Source of the DNA: an uncultured Eubacterium sp.
GTDB taxonomy: Bacteria; Bacillota; Clostridia; Lachnospirales; Lachnospiraceae
Direction: 5' to 3'
Assembly (NCBI GenBank): GCA_910586445.1
Contig: CAJUHV010000009.1
Span: 1-64,000, forward strand
DNA length: 64,000 nucleotides
Part shown: piece after piece, positions 1 through 8,877 of the stretch
Numbering within the stretch: the first letter of the stretch is position 1
Layout of the letters: each line of letters begins with the position of its first letter
The notes under the pieces: model-generated
Seen by the model: the letters and a program-made list of their open reading frames with translations, nothing else
Databases searched by the model: none
What the model was told of the DNA's origin: nothing
Position numbers and translations under genes: made by a program

Positions 1-2
1 TC

Positions 3-637
3 CCCTCGGCGCTCTGGCTGAACGTCCAGCACAAGCTATCCCAAAACACCACGTTCCAGAATGGCCGAAAATGCCACAATACGTGGCTGGCCGAGAAAAT
101 CAAGTGTGGGTGCTGCGGATATGCGTTAGTGGGGCTGAACGCCGCAAACGGGGTGACGTACATGAGATGCAGACAGCGCGTAGAAAACAAAAGCTGTCCG
201 GGGCCCGGAACGCTGACACGGCATGAACTGGAAAAATCGGTGTATGATGAAATGGTAAAAAAGATGCGGGAATTTCAGACGCTGAGGGGCGGCAAGGCGG
301 AGGGGTATAATCCAAAGCTGACCGCCGCCCGCGCCAAACTTGCCAAAATCGAAAGCGAGATTGAAAAGCTGATTGATACGCTGACCGGGGCAAACCCTCT
401 CTTGTTGCAGTACGCCAACAGCCGGATTGAAGAATTGGACACGGAGCGGCAAAAGCAATTAAAGCTGGTGGCCGACCTCACCGCTAATTCTGTTTCAAGT
501 TCTCAGATTGATAGTATAACGGGCTATCTCCAAAATTGGGATGAGGTTAGTTTTGACGACAAACGGCGCGTTGTGGATACGCTGATTTCTAAAATCGAGG
601 CACCAGCACCGAGCGCGTGATACACTGGAAAATCTAA
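3..637 (+). pseudogene. Large serine recombinase, C-terminal part, frameshifted
   Basis: The frame is open from the left edge, so the N-terminal catalytic domain lies outside the window. Visible parts are a zinc-ribbon segment (KCGCCGYAL, later MRCRQR and a further Cys) and a basic coiled-coil segment, as in the recombinase zinc beta ribbon family of transposon and ICE integrases. The open frame stops at 620 with the tail EAPAPSA. In the +1 frame the same DNA reads RGTSTERVIHWKI and stops at 637, which resembles the usual end of this family, so one base has probably been lost near 593. Such enzymes excise and insert mobile elements, so the body of the element probably lies to the left. It could be a sequencing indel rather than true decay. 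Confidence 0.75.
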
Positions 638-878
638 AAATTTTTACTTCGCATTATACCATTGTCAAAGACGTTTTCCATTGTTGTGTTTCCATGCAAA
701 AATAGTTATAATGAATGGCAGGAAATGTAAAGTTTATGTGGAATGTGTGGTGTGTCATTCCCTTTGGAAATATGAGGTGGCAATAATGCAGATGATTGAT
801 TTTAACCGTTATGAGCAGAACCTATCGGTTCACAAATATATAAACTTCTGGGATTCTCGGTGCATGATACGGTGTTAG

Positions 879-977
879 GTTTCAGAAATAAAAAGACGTT
901 TGTGGCATGTGGGGATTTTGTTGGATGGCGACAGGCTATATGAGTTTGACAAGATAAAGGAAAGAAGGTGCAGATAG
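879..977 (+). pseudogene. Coding remnant of a mobile-element gene
   Basis: After a stop at 876-878 the frame reads 32 codons up to a TAG at 975-977, including the protein-like stretch LWHVGILLDGDRLYEFDKIK. No start codon or ribosome site is apparent and I do not recognise the family. Its stop abuts the ATG of the next small gene, as in a translationally coupled pair, so it is probably the surviving 3' end of an upstream partner. The rest of 638-878 holds nothing convincing. Confidence 0.35.
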
Positions 978-1192
978 ATGTTTATTGACGAGGCGGTAAA
1001 TTTGAGGGAGGATTTGCCGGAGAGGCTGCAGCGTGACTTTGCGGAGCTGCGGAAATATTATGATGCGGGCGACTGGTTTAATTTCGATATTTTCTTTGAG
1101 GGGTGGAGGCAACCGTCAAGGGATATTATCTGGCAGGGAAAATAAGCAGGGCAGATTTGGACTGTATCTTTCGGATGTATGGGAATTTGTAA
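978..1192 (+). pseudogene. Small mobile-element protein, frameshifted
   Basis: From ATG 978 the frame reads MFIDEAVNLREDLPERL and ends after 55 codons at 1145. Moving to the next frame at the GGGG run near 1099-1102 gives a sensible continuation, VEATVKGYYLAGKIS then RADLDCIFRMYGNL, ending at TAA 1190-1192. The intact product would be about 71 residues, acidic at its N-terminus. I read this as a single G lost from a homopolymer. The family is not recognised; its position after the recombinase suggests mobile-element cargo. Bases 1193-1268 hold nothing I can name. Confidence 0.5.
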
Positions 1193-1268
1193 CTTGAATT
1201 TGCCTGCCTTTTATAGATTTCGTCCTTGATACTGCATTACTGCTGAATACAATCCACCTTACAATTCT

Positions 1269-1298
1269 GTTAGATCATAACCTTTTATTGTTAGATCA
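1269..1298 (+). promoter_or_regulatory. Direct repeat, likely response-regulator operator
   Basis: GTTAGATCA occurs at 1269-1277 and again at 1290-1298, both followed by (T/A)AAC, 21 bp apart, which is two helical turns. The pair sits about 60-90 bp before the ABC transporter start and just upstream of a TAAAAT hexamer. Paired sites with this spacing are typical of OmpR-family dimers. That a regulator binds here is inferred. Confidence 0.45.
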
Positions 1299-1356
1299 AA
1301 ACAGCCCCCTTCGTGGTAAAATAATGTCACAACATATTTGAAACGGAGGTAACGCA

Positions 1357-2118
1357 ATGAATTTTATATTACAGGTCAAAAACGTAACAAAATACTATGG
1401 CAGCGGCAGCATCGTAACAAAAGCGCTGGATGGTATTTCTTTTTTTGTGCAAAAAGGGGAATTTATCGCGATAATGGGAGCATCGGGCTCAGGCAAGAGC
1501 ACGCTGCTCAATGTCATAGCGACAATTGACCGGATCAGTTCGGGCGACATCTGCATCAACGGCAAACATATCCAGAATATGAGAGAGAACGAGCTGTCAG
1601 CGTTCCGCAGGGATCAGCTGGGATTTGTTTTTCAAGAGTACAATCTGCTGGATACGCTGACGATTTCGGAAAATATAGTGCTGCCGCTGAACTTAAAAAG
1701 AGAGGGCGTGCACAAAACGAACCAGAGGCTGAGCAAGATCGCAGGAGCTTTGAATATCGAAAGCCAGCTTTCTAAATTTCCCTATGAATTATCCGGCGGA
1801 CAGAGGCAGAGGGCAGCGTGTGCCAGGGCGATTATTACAAATCCGTCGCTGATTCTGGCGGATGAGCCGACAGGGGCGCTGGATTCCCAAAATTCCAAAA
1901 TGCTGATGGAGACTTTTGTATTGATGAACCAGTCGGCAGGCTCTACGATACTGATGGTTACGCATGACCCGGTCGTAGGCGCCTATGCAGACCGCGTGCT
2001 GTTTTTAAAAGATGGAAAAATCTTCAGCGAGGCTGACCGGGGGACGCGCAGCAGGAGGGAAATGTACCGGGAGATTTTGTCGGTGACGGCAGCAGGAGGT
2101 GGAGCAGATGTTTTTTAG
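1357..2118 (+). CDS. ABC transporter ATP-binding protein, BceA/MacB type
   Basis: This is the 253-residue ATPase subunit of an exporter or detoxification pump of the type that protects Gram-positive cells from bacitracin and other peptide antibiotics. The Walker A is GASGSGKST (residues 41-49), the signature LSGGQRQR lies near residue 145, and the Walker B ILADEPTGALDS follows near 167. The TGALD after Walker B is typical of the MacB/LolD/BceA subfamily. It has a good ribosome site (CGGAGG) before ATG 1357. Its end overlaps the start of the permease gene by 11 bp, implying translational coupling. No sensor kinase of its own lies upstream; the nearest two-component system begins at 4508. Confidence 0.9.
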   Translation: MNFILQVKNVTKYYGSGSIVTKALDGISFFVQKGEFIAIMGASGSGKSTLLNVIATIDRISSGDICINGKHIQNMRENELSAFRRDQLGFVFQEYNLLDTLTISENIVLPLNLKREGVHKTNQRLSKIAGALNIESQLSKFPYELSGGQRQRAACARAIITNPSLILADEPTGALDSQNSKMLMETFVLMNQSAGSTILMVTHDPVVGAYADRVLFLKDGKIFSEADRGTRSRREMYREILSVTAAGGGADVF

Positions 2119-4108
2119 GATGGCAGTAAGAAATGTGAAAAGGCAGGTAGGAAATTACCTGATTTACTTTATGACAGTAGCATTTACGGTAGCGCTGTTA
2201 TTTGCGGTAGACAATGTGATCTTTGGGGAACAGGTAGCCGGATATATGGCATCCTCTAAAGAAACGGCGCAGGATTTTCAGTATGGGCTGGGAATCGGGG
2301 TTGCATTTATATGTATGATTGTCGCATTTGTGCTGGGGTATGCCACATTGTTTATGCTCAAGCTGCGCAAACGTGAATTTGGTACTTATCTGACAATGGG
2401 CATGACCAGAAGGAATGTGCTGTCGCTGTTTATTTTAGAAACTATGGTGATCTGCATGCTGGCACTGGGGCTTGGGATTGTGCTCGGACTGTTTATATAC
2501 CAGGGACTGATGGCTGTCATTATGCATTTGATGGAAATGGAGTTTGCGTTTTCTGCGTATTCGCCGCGGGGGCTTGTATTTACTGTCGTGCTTGTAGTCT
2601 GGGTGTTTCTGCTGGCTTCTGTTACGTCTGCATTTTATTTAAGGCGGGTCCGTATTTATGATTTGATCCATGCTGAAAAAAAGGTGGAAAAAGCGGAGCG
2701 GCATCCGGTATTCTGGCTGCTTGTTATGGCCGGCTCCCTGCTTTTGATTGTATTATGCTGCGCAGGGTTTTATGAGGAAATTGACCAGATTATGATAAAT
2801 GAGGGCTCTTATGGCAGTATTATGAATCTGCTGGCAGTGTTTGGGTGCAGCCTGATTTTTTTCCATATCGGGCTTGCGAGAAGCATTGTGTACCTGCTGA
2901 TGAAGCAGAAGCGGTTCTGTAACAGGGGGACAAATACATTTGTGCTGCGGCAGCTGTCCGGCACGCTGCGGTCAAATTCTGTGATGATCGGCATGCTGGC
3001 TTTTTTGCTGACCTTTGCAGTGATCGGTTCGGATGCTGCATTTGTGCAGAGGGCAGGCGAGCGTGCCAGATTAAATTATGAATATCCGTTTGACATTTCC
3101 TATCATAGTGACAGGTATGGTGACGGCATTACAGGAAAGTCTGCCGGAATTTCCCTGGATCAGGCGGAAACTGTTATTCAAAAATATGCGCCGATCATAA
3201 GAAAACGGTCTTATAAGACCTATACCTCTCATAGCTCAGATCTTTATTCGTATACGAAATGGTCAGGAGAAGGATACGACGGGCTGAATGACAGCTTTAT
3301 GAAGGAAAGTGATTTTAATAAACTATTGACAGCGGTTGGAATGGAGCCGCTGGAGCTGGACGGCGGTTTTTTCGTTATTGCAAATAATATGCAGGCAGCG
3401 CAGTATGGGTGGGACGGCGTGCAGCTTGAGTTAAACGGCAGGACATATGAGTGCCGGGGAATGATGGATGACTGCCCGCTGTTTCATTTTGTATACATCT
3501 ATGCAGTCGTGCCGGATGAGGCCGTAAAGGGCATGGAGGAAGAATGCCGGTTTATGGCTTATGATCTTGCGCATACGAGGTTTGATGCGCCTGCGCTCAA
3601 AAAAGAGCTGTCCTATCAGGCGGAGAAAAATCTTTTTGATGGGGAAACGCGTTCTTATTCCCGGTGTGATTTTACAATCAAAGAGTATGGCAGGCATGAA
3701 CGCAACAGCGTTGCTGCGATTCTGGTAGTCGGCGCATTGTTTGCAGCTTCGATCTTTTTATTTCTGTCCATGGCGATTCTGGCGCTGAAAACGCTGTCCG
3801 GCATAGCGGATGACCGCAGGCGGTATCAGATTTTATTTCGGATCGGCGCAGGAGCACGTGACCAGCGCAGGGCACTGTTTCGGCAGACATTCAGCTTTTT
3901 TCTTATGCCGTTTTTATTTTCTATGCTGGCAGGCATTCCGTCGGCAGTGGTCTGTGAACGTATTATGGTGCTTGGCGGGGCACAGGCGCTCTCAGGACAG
4001 GTTTATGTTATCGCAGGCTCTGTTGCATTTGTAATGGTCTGTATTTATACACTTTATTACATTATGACGTACTTAATTGCAAAACGGTCAGTGCTGGAGC
4101 GTGTTTGA
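2108..4108 (+). CDS. FtsX-like ABC permease, BceB type
   Basis: This 666-residue membrane protein is the partner of the preceding ATPase. The hydrophobic pattern suggests about ten membrane segments, with one large outside domain (about residues 320-540) between segments 7 and 8, the layout of BceB-type peptide-antibiotic pumps. ATG 2108 is chosen because AGGAGG at 2094-2099 sits 8 bases before it; the in-frame GTG at 2099 overlaps that ribosome site. The last three codons and the stop (GAG CGT GTT TGA, 4097-4108) are part of a dispersed repeat end, so the native C-terminus may have been replaced. Substrate unknown. Confidence 0.88.
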   Translation: MFFRMAVRNVKRQVGNYLIYFMTVAFTVALLFAVDNVIFGEQVAGYMASSKETAQDFQYGLGIGVAFICMIVAFVLGYATLFMLKLRKREFGTYLTMGMTRRNVLSLFILETMVICMLALGLGIVLGLFIYQGLMAVIMHLMEMEFAFSAYSPRGLVFTVVLVVWVFLLASVTSAFYLRRVRIYDLIHAEKKVEKAERHPVFWLLVMAGSLLLIVLCCAGFYEEIDQIMINEGSYGSIMNLLAVFGCSLIFFHIGLARSIVYLLMKQKRFCNRGTNTFVLRQLSGTLRSNSVMIGMLAFLLTFAVIGSDAAFVQRAGERARLNYEYPFDISYHSDRYGDGITGKSAGISLDQAETVIQKYAPIIRKRSYKTYTSHSSDLYSYTKWSGEGYDGLNDSFMKESDFNKLLTAVGMEPLELDGGFFVIANNMQAAQYGWDGVQLELNGRTYECRGMMDDCPLFHFVYIYAVVPDEAVKGMEEECRFMAYDLAHTRFDAPALKKELSYQAEKNLFDGETRSYSRCDFTIKEYGRHERNSVAAILVVGALFAASIFLFLSMAILALKTLSGIADDRRRYQILFRIGAGARDQRRALFRQTFSFFLMPFLFSMLAGIPSAVVCERIMVLGGAQALSGQVYVIAGSVAFVMVCIYTLYYIMTYLIAKRSVLERV

Positions 4109-4140
4109 AAAATCATTCCCGCGGTCTGCATTCTCCGCTT
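4097..4140 (-). repeat. Fragment of MITE-like repeat overlapping permease 3' end
   Basis: GAGCGTGTTTGAAAAATCAT and the following 20 or so bases match, in reverse complement, the right-hand end of the elements at 10056-10251 and 13702-13756. Only the terminal 40-odd bases remain. The rest of the 4141-4331 gap shows no gene. Confidence 0.7.
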
Positions 4141-4331
4141 TTTGTAATGGCGGCTGCTGTAAGCTGATCAAAGAGATGAGCATTTCGTTCCTTTTCGGCT
4201 TACGAAAAGCATAAAGAAACTGTGCTGCGTCTGATGATGTTACTGTTTACTCTGTGACCAGCATGCTTCGCAAATCCATCTTAAATCCGCTTTGCGAATG
4301 GGATCTGCTCACTTCTCAATCACTTTCTTAC

Positions 4332-4356
4332 GGACTCTGCAGTGAATGCAGAGTCC
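4332..4356 (+). terminator. Perfect 10-bp inverted repeat
   Basis: GGACTCTGCA, a 5-base loop, then TGCAGAGTCC. No T-run follows, so it may be a weak terminator for the exporter operon or a structured site rather than a classical intrinsic terminator. Confidence 0.45.
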
Positions 4357-4410
4357 TGTGCGAACAGTAGCCTGATGACTGCAGTTCTGGCTGGTCAGGG
4401 CGTATACAGA

Positions 4411-4439
4411 TTGCATTTTTTCTGGAATCATTTTATAAT
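4411..4439 (+). promoter_or_regulatory. SigA-type promoter for the response regulator
   Basis: TTGCAT and TATAAT are separated by exactly 17 bases, 69 bases before the regulator start. It is the cleanest housekeeping promoter in this part of the window. Confidence 0.7.
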
Positions 4440-4507
4440 AAGTTGAAATATTTAAAAATATATGAAAAAGGTAATATTTCATAAAAGGTAAATGAGAGGA
4501 AAAACAA

Positions 4508-5191
4508 ATGCAGTCAACCATACTGATTATTGAAGATGATGCCGATATTAACCAGCTTCTTGCAAAAATATTATCCGATACCGGCTGCCGGACGCTTCAG
4601 GCGTATTCCGCGACTGAGGCAGGGCTGCTGATGGAAAAGGAGACGGTAGATCTTATCCTGCTTGACCTGATGCTGCCGGGCGTGCCTGGAGAAGCATTTT
4701 TAAAGGAGCTGCGGGAAGTGAGGCATCTGGATCTGCCTGTTCTTGTGATTTCAGCCAAAAATTCACTGGACAGCAAAGTATCCCTGCTGAACAGCGGTGC
4801 GGATGATTATATTACAAAGCCGTTTGAACCGCAGGAGGTTCTGGCCCGGGTGCAGGCCGGCATGAGGCGGTGCCAGAAAGGCCGTCCGATGGAAGAGAAG
4901 CTGTCATATAAAAGGCTGGTTTTGTATCCTGAGGCCAGAAAGGCAGTGCTGGCAGGAAAGGAGCTGGCACTGACCGCACATGAATATGACATCCTGCTGC
5001 TTTTGGTGCAGCACCCGGATAAAGTATATTCCAGGGAATCTTTGTACGAACTGGTGTGGCAGGGCGGATATTACGGCGAAAACAATACCGTCAATGTGCA
5101 TGTCAGCAATATACGCAAAAAAATAAAGGAAGCAGATCCTTTCGAAGAATACATACAGACGGTATACGGCATAGGATTTAAACTCAGCTGA
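4508..5191 (+). CDS. OmpR/PhoB-family response regulator
   Basis: This 227-residue DNA-binding regulator has an N-terminal receiver domain (acidic pair D10-D11, phospho-acceptor D53 in LLLDLMLPG, conserved K in YITKPF) and a C-terminal winged-helix domain ending ...NTVNVHVSNIRKKI...GIGFKLS. It is followed by an ABC ATPase, permease and histidine kinase in the same direction, the layout of bacteriocin or bacitracin immunity clusters. It likely controls that ABC pair, and perhaps the BceAB-like exporter upstream. A separate strong promoter at 4411 drives it. Confidence 0.9.
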   Translation: MQSTILIIEDDADINQLLAKILSDTGCRTLQAYSATEAGLLMEKETVDLILLDLMLPGVPGEAFLKELREVRHLDLPVLVISAKNSLDSKVSLLNSGADDYITKPFEPQEVLARVQAGMRRCQKGRPMEEKLSYKRLVLYPEARKAVLAGKELALTAHEYDILLLLVQHPDKVYSRESLYELVWQGGYYGENNTVNVHVSNIRKKIKEADPFEEYIQTVYGIGFKLS

Positions 5192-5304
5192 TCGCGAAAT
5201 CTTTATAACTTCTTTAAAAGTTCTTAATGACTTATTTATGGTTCAGATTGTAAAATACATTCATCAGTCAGGGAGATACAAATAAAATGTAAAATCAACA
5301 AAAA

Positions 5305-5438
5305 TCCAAGCAGGGTCAATCCAAGCAGGGTCAATCCAAGCAGGGTCAATCCAAGCAGGGTCAATCCGAGCAGGATCAATCCAAGCAGGATCAATCCAAG
5401 CAGGATTATTCAAGCGGGATCAATCCAAGCAGGATCAT
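5305..5438 (+). repeat. Nine-copy 15-bp tandem repeat upstream of ABC transporter
   Basis: The unit TCCAAGCAGGGTCAA is repeated head to tail. Copies 1-4 are identical; later copies carry G-to-A and other changes, and copy 8 is 14 bp. The array fills much of the gap between the regulator and the ATPase and ends about 65 bp before its ATG. There are no spacers, so it is not a CRISPR. The remaining gap (5192-5304) contains AT-rich sequence with TTCTTTAA/TTCTTAAT repeats that could bind the regulator. Confidence 0.9.
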
Positions 5439-5503
5439 TTAGTTGAAGCAGTTTATGGATCTTATAGAAGGCTGATAGAACTTGTAATCTGGAGGCAGAA
5501 CGA

Positions 5504-6427
5504 ATGAACGAATATGTAATACAAACAGAGCAGCTGACAAAAGCATATGGTGACTTTCTGGCGTTAGATCATGTAAATATGCATGTGGCAAAGGGCAGCA
5601 TATATGGACTGATCGGAGATAACGGCGCAGGCAAGAGCACACTGCTCAAGCTCCTGTCCGGTCAGAGCTTTGCTTCATCCGGCCAGATCACCCTGCTGGG
5701 AAAATCCGGTGAAAAAGAGCTGGCATATGCCCGCAGGCACATCGGATGTATGATCGAACATCCCGGATTTTTCCCGAATATGACCGCAGAACAGATTTTA
5801 AAATATTACTGTATCCAAAAAGGCGTGCCGGATCTGAAAAAAGCCGAAGAAATGCTGCAGCTGACAGGCATTGCACATAAAAGGAAAAATAAATGCCGTA
5901 CGCTGTCGCTCGGCCAGAAACAAAAGCTGGGGCTTGCAATCGCAATGCTGGGCGAGCCGCAGGTACTTATACTGGATGAGCCGATCAACGGGCTGGATCC
6001 CAGCAGCATGATTGAATTCCGCAGCCTGCTGCACCGTCTAAATGAAGAAAAAAACATTACAATCCTTTTATCCAGCCACATACTGCCGGAGCTTGCGCAG
6101 ACGGCCCAGATGTACGGATTTTTAAGCGGAGGGCAGCTGGTAGAAGAAATCAGCGCCGAAGCGCTCAGGGAAAAATGTCTGGACTGCATGGAAATCACGG
6201 TTTCGGATACAGAGACTTATGCAGCTGTTTTGGAAAAGGCGTATCCGTTGGAAAAATATAAAGTGCTGCCGGATCATGTAATCCGCATTTATGCGCCGAA
6301 GCAGCCTGCCGAAGCCTACAGCAGGCTTGCGATGGAAAATCAGATCGATATTATTTCCATGCAGTCGATTCAGTCGTCTCTGGAAAATTATTATATAGGA
6401 TTGAAAGATGGGAGGATAAAAAAATGA
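5504..6427 (+). CDS. ABC transporter ATP-binding protein, BcrA-like
   Basis: This 307-residue ATPase belongs to the lantibiotic/bacitracin-immunity exporter subgroup. The Walker A is GDNGAGKST, the signature LSLGQKQKL and the Walker B LILDEPINGLDPSS; a C-terminal domain of about 90 residues follows, as in BcrA. It overlaps the permease gene by 4 bp (ATGA), so the two are coupled. It likely powers a small permease that clears peptide antibiotics from the membrane. Regulation is probably by the response regulator at 4508. Confidence 0.88.
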   Translation: MNEYVIQTEQLTKAYGDFLALDHVNMHVAKGSIYGLIGDNGAGKSTLLKLLSGQSFASSGQITLLGKSGEKELAYARRHIGCMIEHPGFFPNMTAEQILKYYCIQKGVPDLKKAEEMLQLTGIAHKRKNKCRTLSLGQKQKLGLAIAMLGEPQVLILDEPINGLDPSSMIEFRSLLHRLNEEKNITILLSSHILPELAQTAQMYGFLSGGQLVEEISAEALREKCLDCMEITVSDTETYAAVLEKAYPLEKYKVLPDHVIRIYAPKQPAEAYSRLAMENQIDIISMQSIQSSLENYYIGLKDGRIKK

Positions 6428-7185
6428 TGAATTACTTAAAAAGCGAGGCTTACCGCGTTACACATACAAAGGAGCTGTATATGACTGCCGGAATAATTGC
6501 GGTACTGGTGATTATGCTAAACGGCGTGCTTTCGATCTGGGGACGCAGGTATGCGGTGACTTCATTTTCTTACTCCAATCTGGTAGCAAATCCAATGGTT
6601 TTTGTTATGGCAGGCACGGTCATTGCCTATATTCTATATGAAGACAGCCATAAAAACGGCAGTCTGAAAAATACGGTAGCAAGCGGGATTTCCAGAGTAA
6701 AAATATTTGCAGGGCAGTGTCTGGTCAGTGCAGCCGCAGCTACATTGATCATGACGGTTACGCTGGTATGCTGGATTGTAAGTGCTGAGCTGCTGCTGGA
6801 GCATGCAGGGCCGGTTATATTAGATGACCTGCTCTTGGAAGTGCCGATGGTTTATCTGCTTTCCGTTGCAGGACTGATCTGCGGAATTGCATTTTTAGAG
6901 ATATTTGAAAAAAATGTAAGCGGAATTATTGCATGGTTTTTAATCTGGTTTGCAGTTCCTAAAATATTTATGTATCTGGCGCTTCGCTTTGAGGCATTTT
7001 ATCCGACTGCTATGTGGATGCCGAGCAATTTTTTTGGAATAAACAGCATGCAGGTAAATATGCAGAACTGCCTCACAATATGGGATTCTGCAGCGGGCAT
7101 GGTAAGATGCGTGGCAAGCGGCATAATTGGTATTATAATTTTTGCAGCCGTAGGAACCCTGGCAGTCCGCAAAAAAGACTTATAA
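6424..7185 (+). CDS. ABC-2-type membrane permease
   Basis: This 253-residue protein has about six hydrophobic segments, including one near residues 20-40 and a C-terminal one (IIGIIIFAAVGTLAV). It resembles the short permeases (BcrB/SpaE-G type) paired with BcrA-like ATPases. The ribosome site is GGAGG about 8 bases before the ATG, inside the ATPase gene. The histidine kinase follows after about 20 bases, so the cluster probably forms one transcript. Confidence 0.82.
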   Translation: MMNYLKSEAYRVTHTKELYMTAGIIAVLVIMLNGVLSIWGRRYAVTSFSYSNLVANPMVFVMAGTVIAYILYEDSHKNGSLKNTVASGISRVKIFAGQCLVSAAAATLIMTVTLVCWIVSAELLLEHAGPVILDDLLLEVPMVYLLSVAGLICGIAFLEIFEKNVSGIIAWFLIWFAVPKIFMYLALRFEAFYPTAMWMPSNFFGINSMQVNMQNCLTIWDSAAGMVRCVASGIIGIIIFAAVGTLAVRKKDL

Positions 7186-7206
7186 TAGATAAAGGAGACA
7201 GTGCGT

Positions 7207-8304
7207 ATGGCAGGGTGGATTTTGCTGCTGGTCTTTGCAGCAGGCGTTATATTTTATATGATACGGTACTATTCCCTGATAGCGGCAATTAAACAAATAA
7301 GAAGAGAGCTTGACGATGCATGTCAGGATCTTACACAGAACCAGATGCTCCACCTCCCGCTGCCCAGTAGTCCGCTGGCAGAGCTTCTGTGTTCGGTCAA
7401 CGCAGCTTTGGAAGGGATACAAAAGGAGCGGCAGCACTATGAAAGGCGGGAAAAGGATTTTCAGTCACAGATTGAAAATATCAGTCATGACCTGCGCACA
7501 CCTCTTACAGTCATCCTAGGATATCTCAGGCTTTTTCGAAAGTCTGGGATGTTTCTGTCTGATGATGCCGCAAAAGATCCCAGGGCGCAGAAACAGGAAC
7601 TGCTTGAGACGATTGCGATTTTGGAGCAGAAAGCAGAGGTTATGAATCATCTGGTTTCACAGTTTTACGACTATTCACGTTTTAATTCCGGCAGTTATGA
7701 GATCGAGCTTCAGCGGATAGACGCCTCCAGAATACTGCGGGAATCCTTGATGGGCAGTTATCAGATCCTGCAGCAGAATGAATTAGAGGTCGATGTCCAG
7801 CTTATAGACCACGCAGTCTGGGTGCTCGGCGATACCGCGGCATTGGAGCGCATTTTTCTAAATCTGTTTCAAAATGCTGCAAGATATGCAGATACATGGC
7901 TTCGGATTGCTATGGAGGAGCACGAAACTGAGATCTCCATATTTTTTGAAAATGACAGCCGGACACTGGACAGGGAGGATGTTCCGTATATATTTGAGCG
8001 GTTTTATATACAGGATCATTCGCGCAGCCATGGCGGTACGGGACTCGGCTTAACAGTTGCAAAATCGCTGGCGGAAAAAATGGAAGGGATGCTTACCGCC
8101 AGGCTGGTCGATCCAGCGGCGTCATCATCATCAGATGAAGCTTTGGCTGCATATACGAAATCCGGCATGGATAACACGCCCACAGCTTTTGGGACGGAGG
8201 CAGGGCAGGGGGCAGACAGCGATATGGATTGTGGCGGGCGGCTTGTGATTTCGTTTGAGCTGAAGTTAAAGGTGCTGCAAGGATGCGACTTATTCCGGCT
8301 ATGA
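7207..8304 (+). CDS. Sensor histidine kinase with a single N-terminal membrane segment
   Basis: A 365-residue kinase expected to phosphorylate the regulator at 4508. It has one hydrophobic N-terminal segment (about residues 2-22), a short linker, a HisKA domain with H94 in ISHDLRTPLT, and an ATPase domain with N-box LNLFQNAARY and GGTGLGLTVAKSL. ATG 7207 is chosen over GTG 7201 because AGGAG (7193-7197) is 9 bases away. A Ser/Ala/Asp-rich insert (about residues 300-340) interrupts the C-terminal part, and the last ten residues (VLQGCDLFRL) come from the hsdM junction, so the native end has probably been altered. Confidence 0.85.
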   Translation: MAGWILLLVFAAGVIFYMIRYYSLIAAIKQIRRELDDACQDLTQNQMLHLPLPSSPLAELLCSVNAALEGIQKERQHYERREKDFQSQIENISHDLRTPLTVILGYLRLFRKSGMFLSDDAAKDPRAQKQELLETIAILEQKAEVMNHLVSQFYDYSRFNSGSYEIELQRIDASRILRESLMGSYQILQQNELEVDVQLIDHAVWVLGDTAALERIFLNLFQNAARYADTWLRIAMEEHETEISIFFENDSRTLDREDVPYIFERFYIQDHSRSHGGTGLGLTVAKSLAEKMEGMLTARLVDPAASSSSDEALAAYTKSGMDNTPTAFGTEAGQGADSDMDCGGRLVISFELKLKVLQGCDLFRL

Positions 8305-8851
8305 TGGAGCCTGCGGCACAGGCGGTATGCTTACCGTTGCACAGGACAGGCTCTTGAAGCTTGCACAACAGCAAGGAAAAAATGTATCTATCCATTTGTT
8401 TGGACAGGAAGTGAACCCTGAAACATATGCAATCTGCAAAGCGGATATGCTGCTCAAGGGTGACGGAGACCAAGCGGAACATATCAGTTATGGTTCTACG
8501 CTTTCTATGGACGGGAATGCTTCAAGGCAATTTGTCCAACCGAAAGGAAGAACGCCGCAAAGGAAAGAGGAAATTGTCAGCATTTTTATAGAGATGGAAC
8601 AGAGTGAAGCCGGCATGATTTTTGACAACGAGGGGTTCGGCTGTTGGTCTGTCACAGCCAGTGTTCTAAAGAAAATCCGACCTTTCATTACAGAGAAAGA
8701 CCCGACCGCACAGCCTATTGATGGTGAACCGGATGCAAGTATGAGTATGCTGACCGAAGCATCCAAAAGGTCGGAAACCTTGTGCAGATTCCGCCACGTT
8801 TCTTTAATAAATAGTTCAGATAAATTGGAGAGCAGGCCGATAACTATATAA
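8282..8851 (+). pseudogene. hsdM: Type I restriction-modification methylase, internally deleted
   Basis: The frame holds the N6-adenine methylase motif I region (YDGACGTGGML) and the following LFGQEVNPETYAICKADML segment typical of HsdM. After ...NASRQF it should run into the catalytic NPPY motif, but instead joins a later HsdM-like stretch (RKEEIVSIFIEMEQSEAG...IFDNEGFG) and then unrecognised residues to a stop. NPPY is missing, so methylation is not possible. The 5' part is also missing: the gene enters directly from the end of the kinase gene. No hsdS was found. Confidence 0.7.
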
Positions 8852-8877
8852 AGTGACCAAGAAAGGAACAGCTTTGG

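Noticed and set aside
681..878. 65-residue + strand frame
   Set aside because: No ribosome site, odd composition, and the surrounding DNA is decayed mobile-element sequence.
5305..5438. Possible CRISPR array
   Set aside because: Units are contiguous 15-bp repeats with no spacers and no cas genes.
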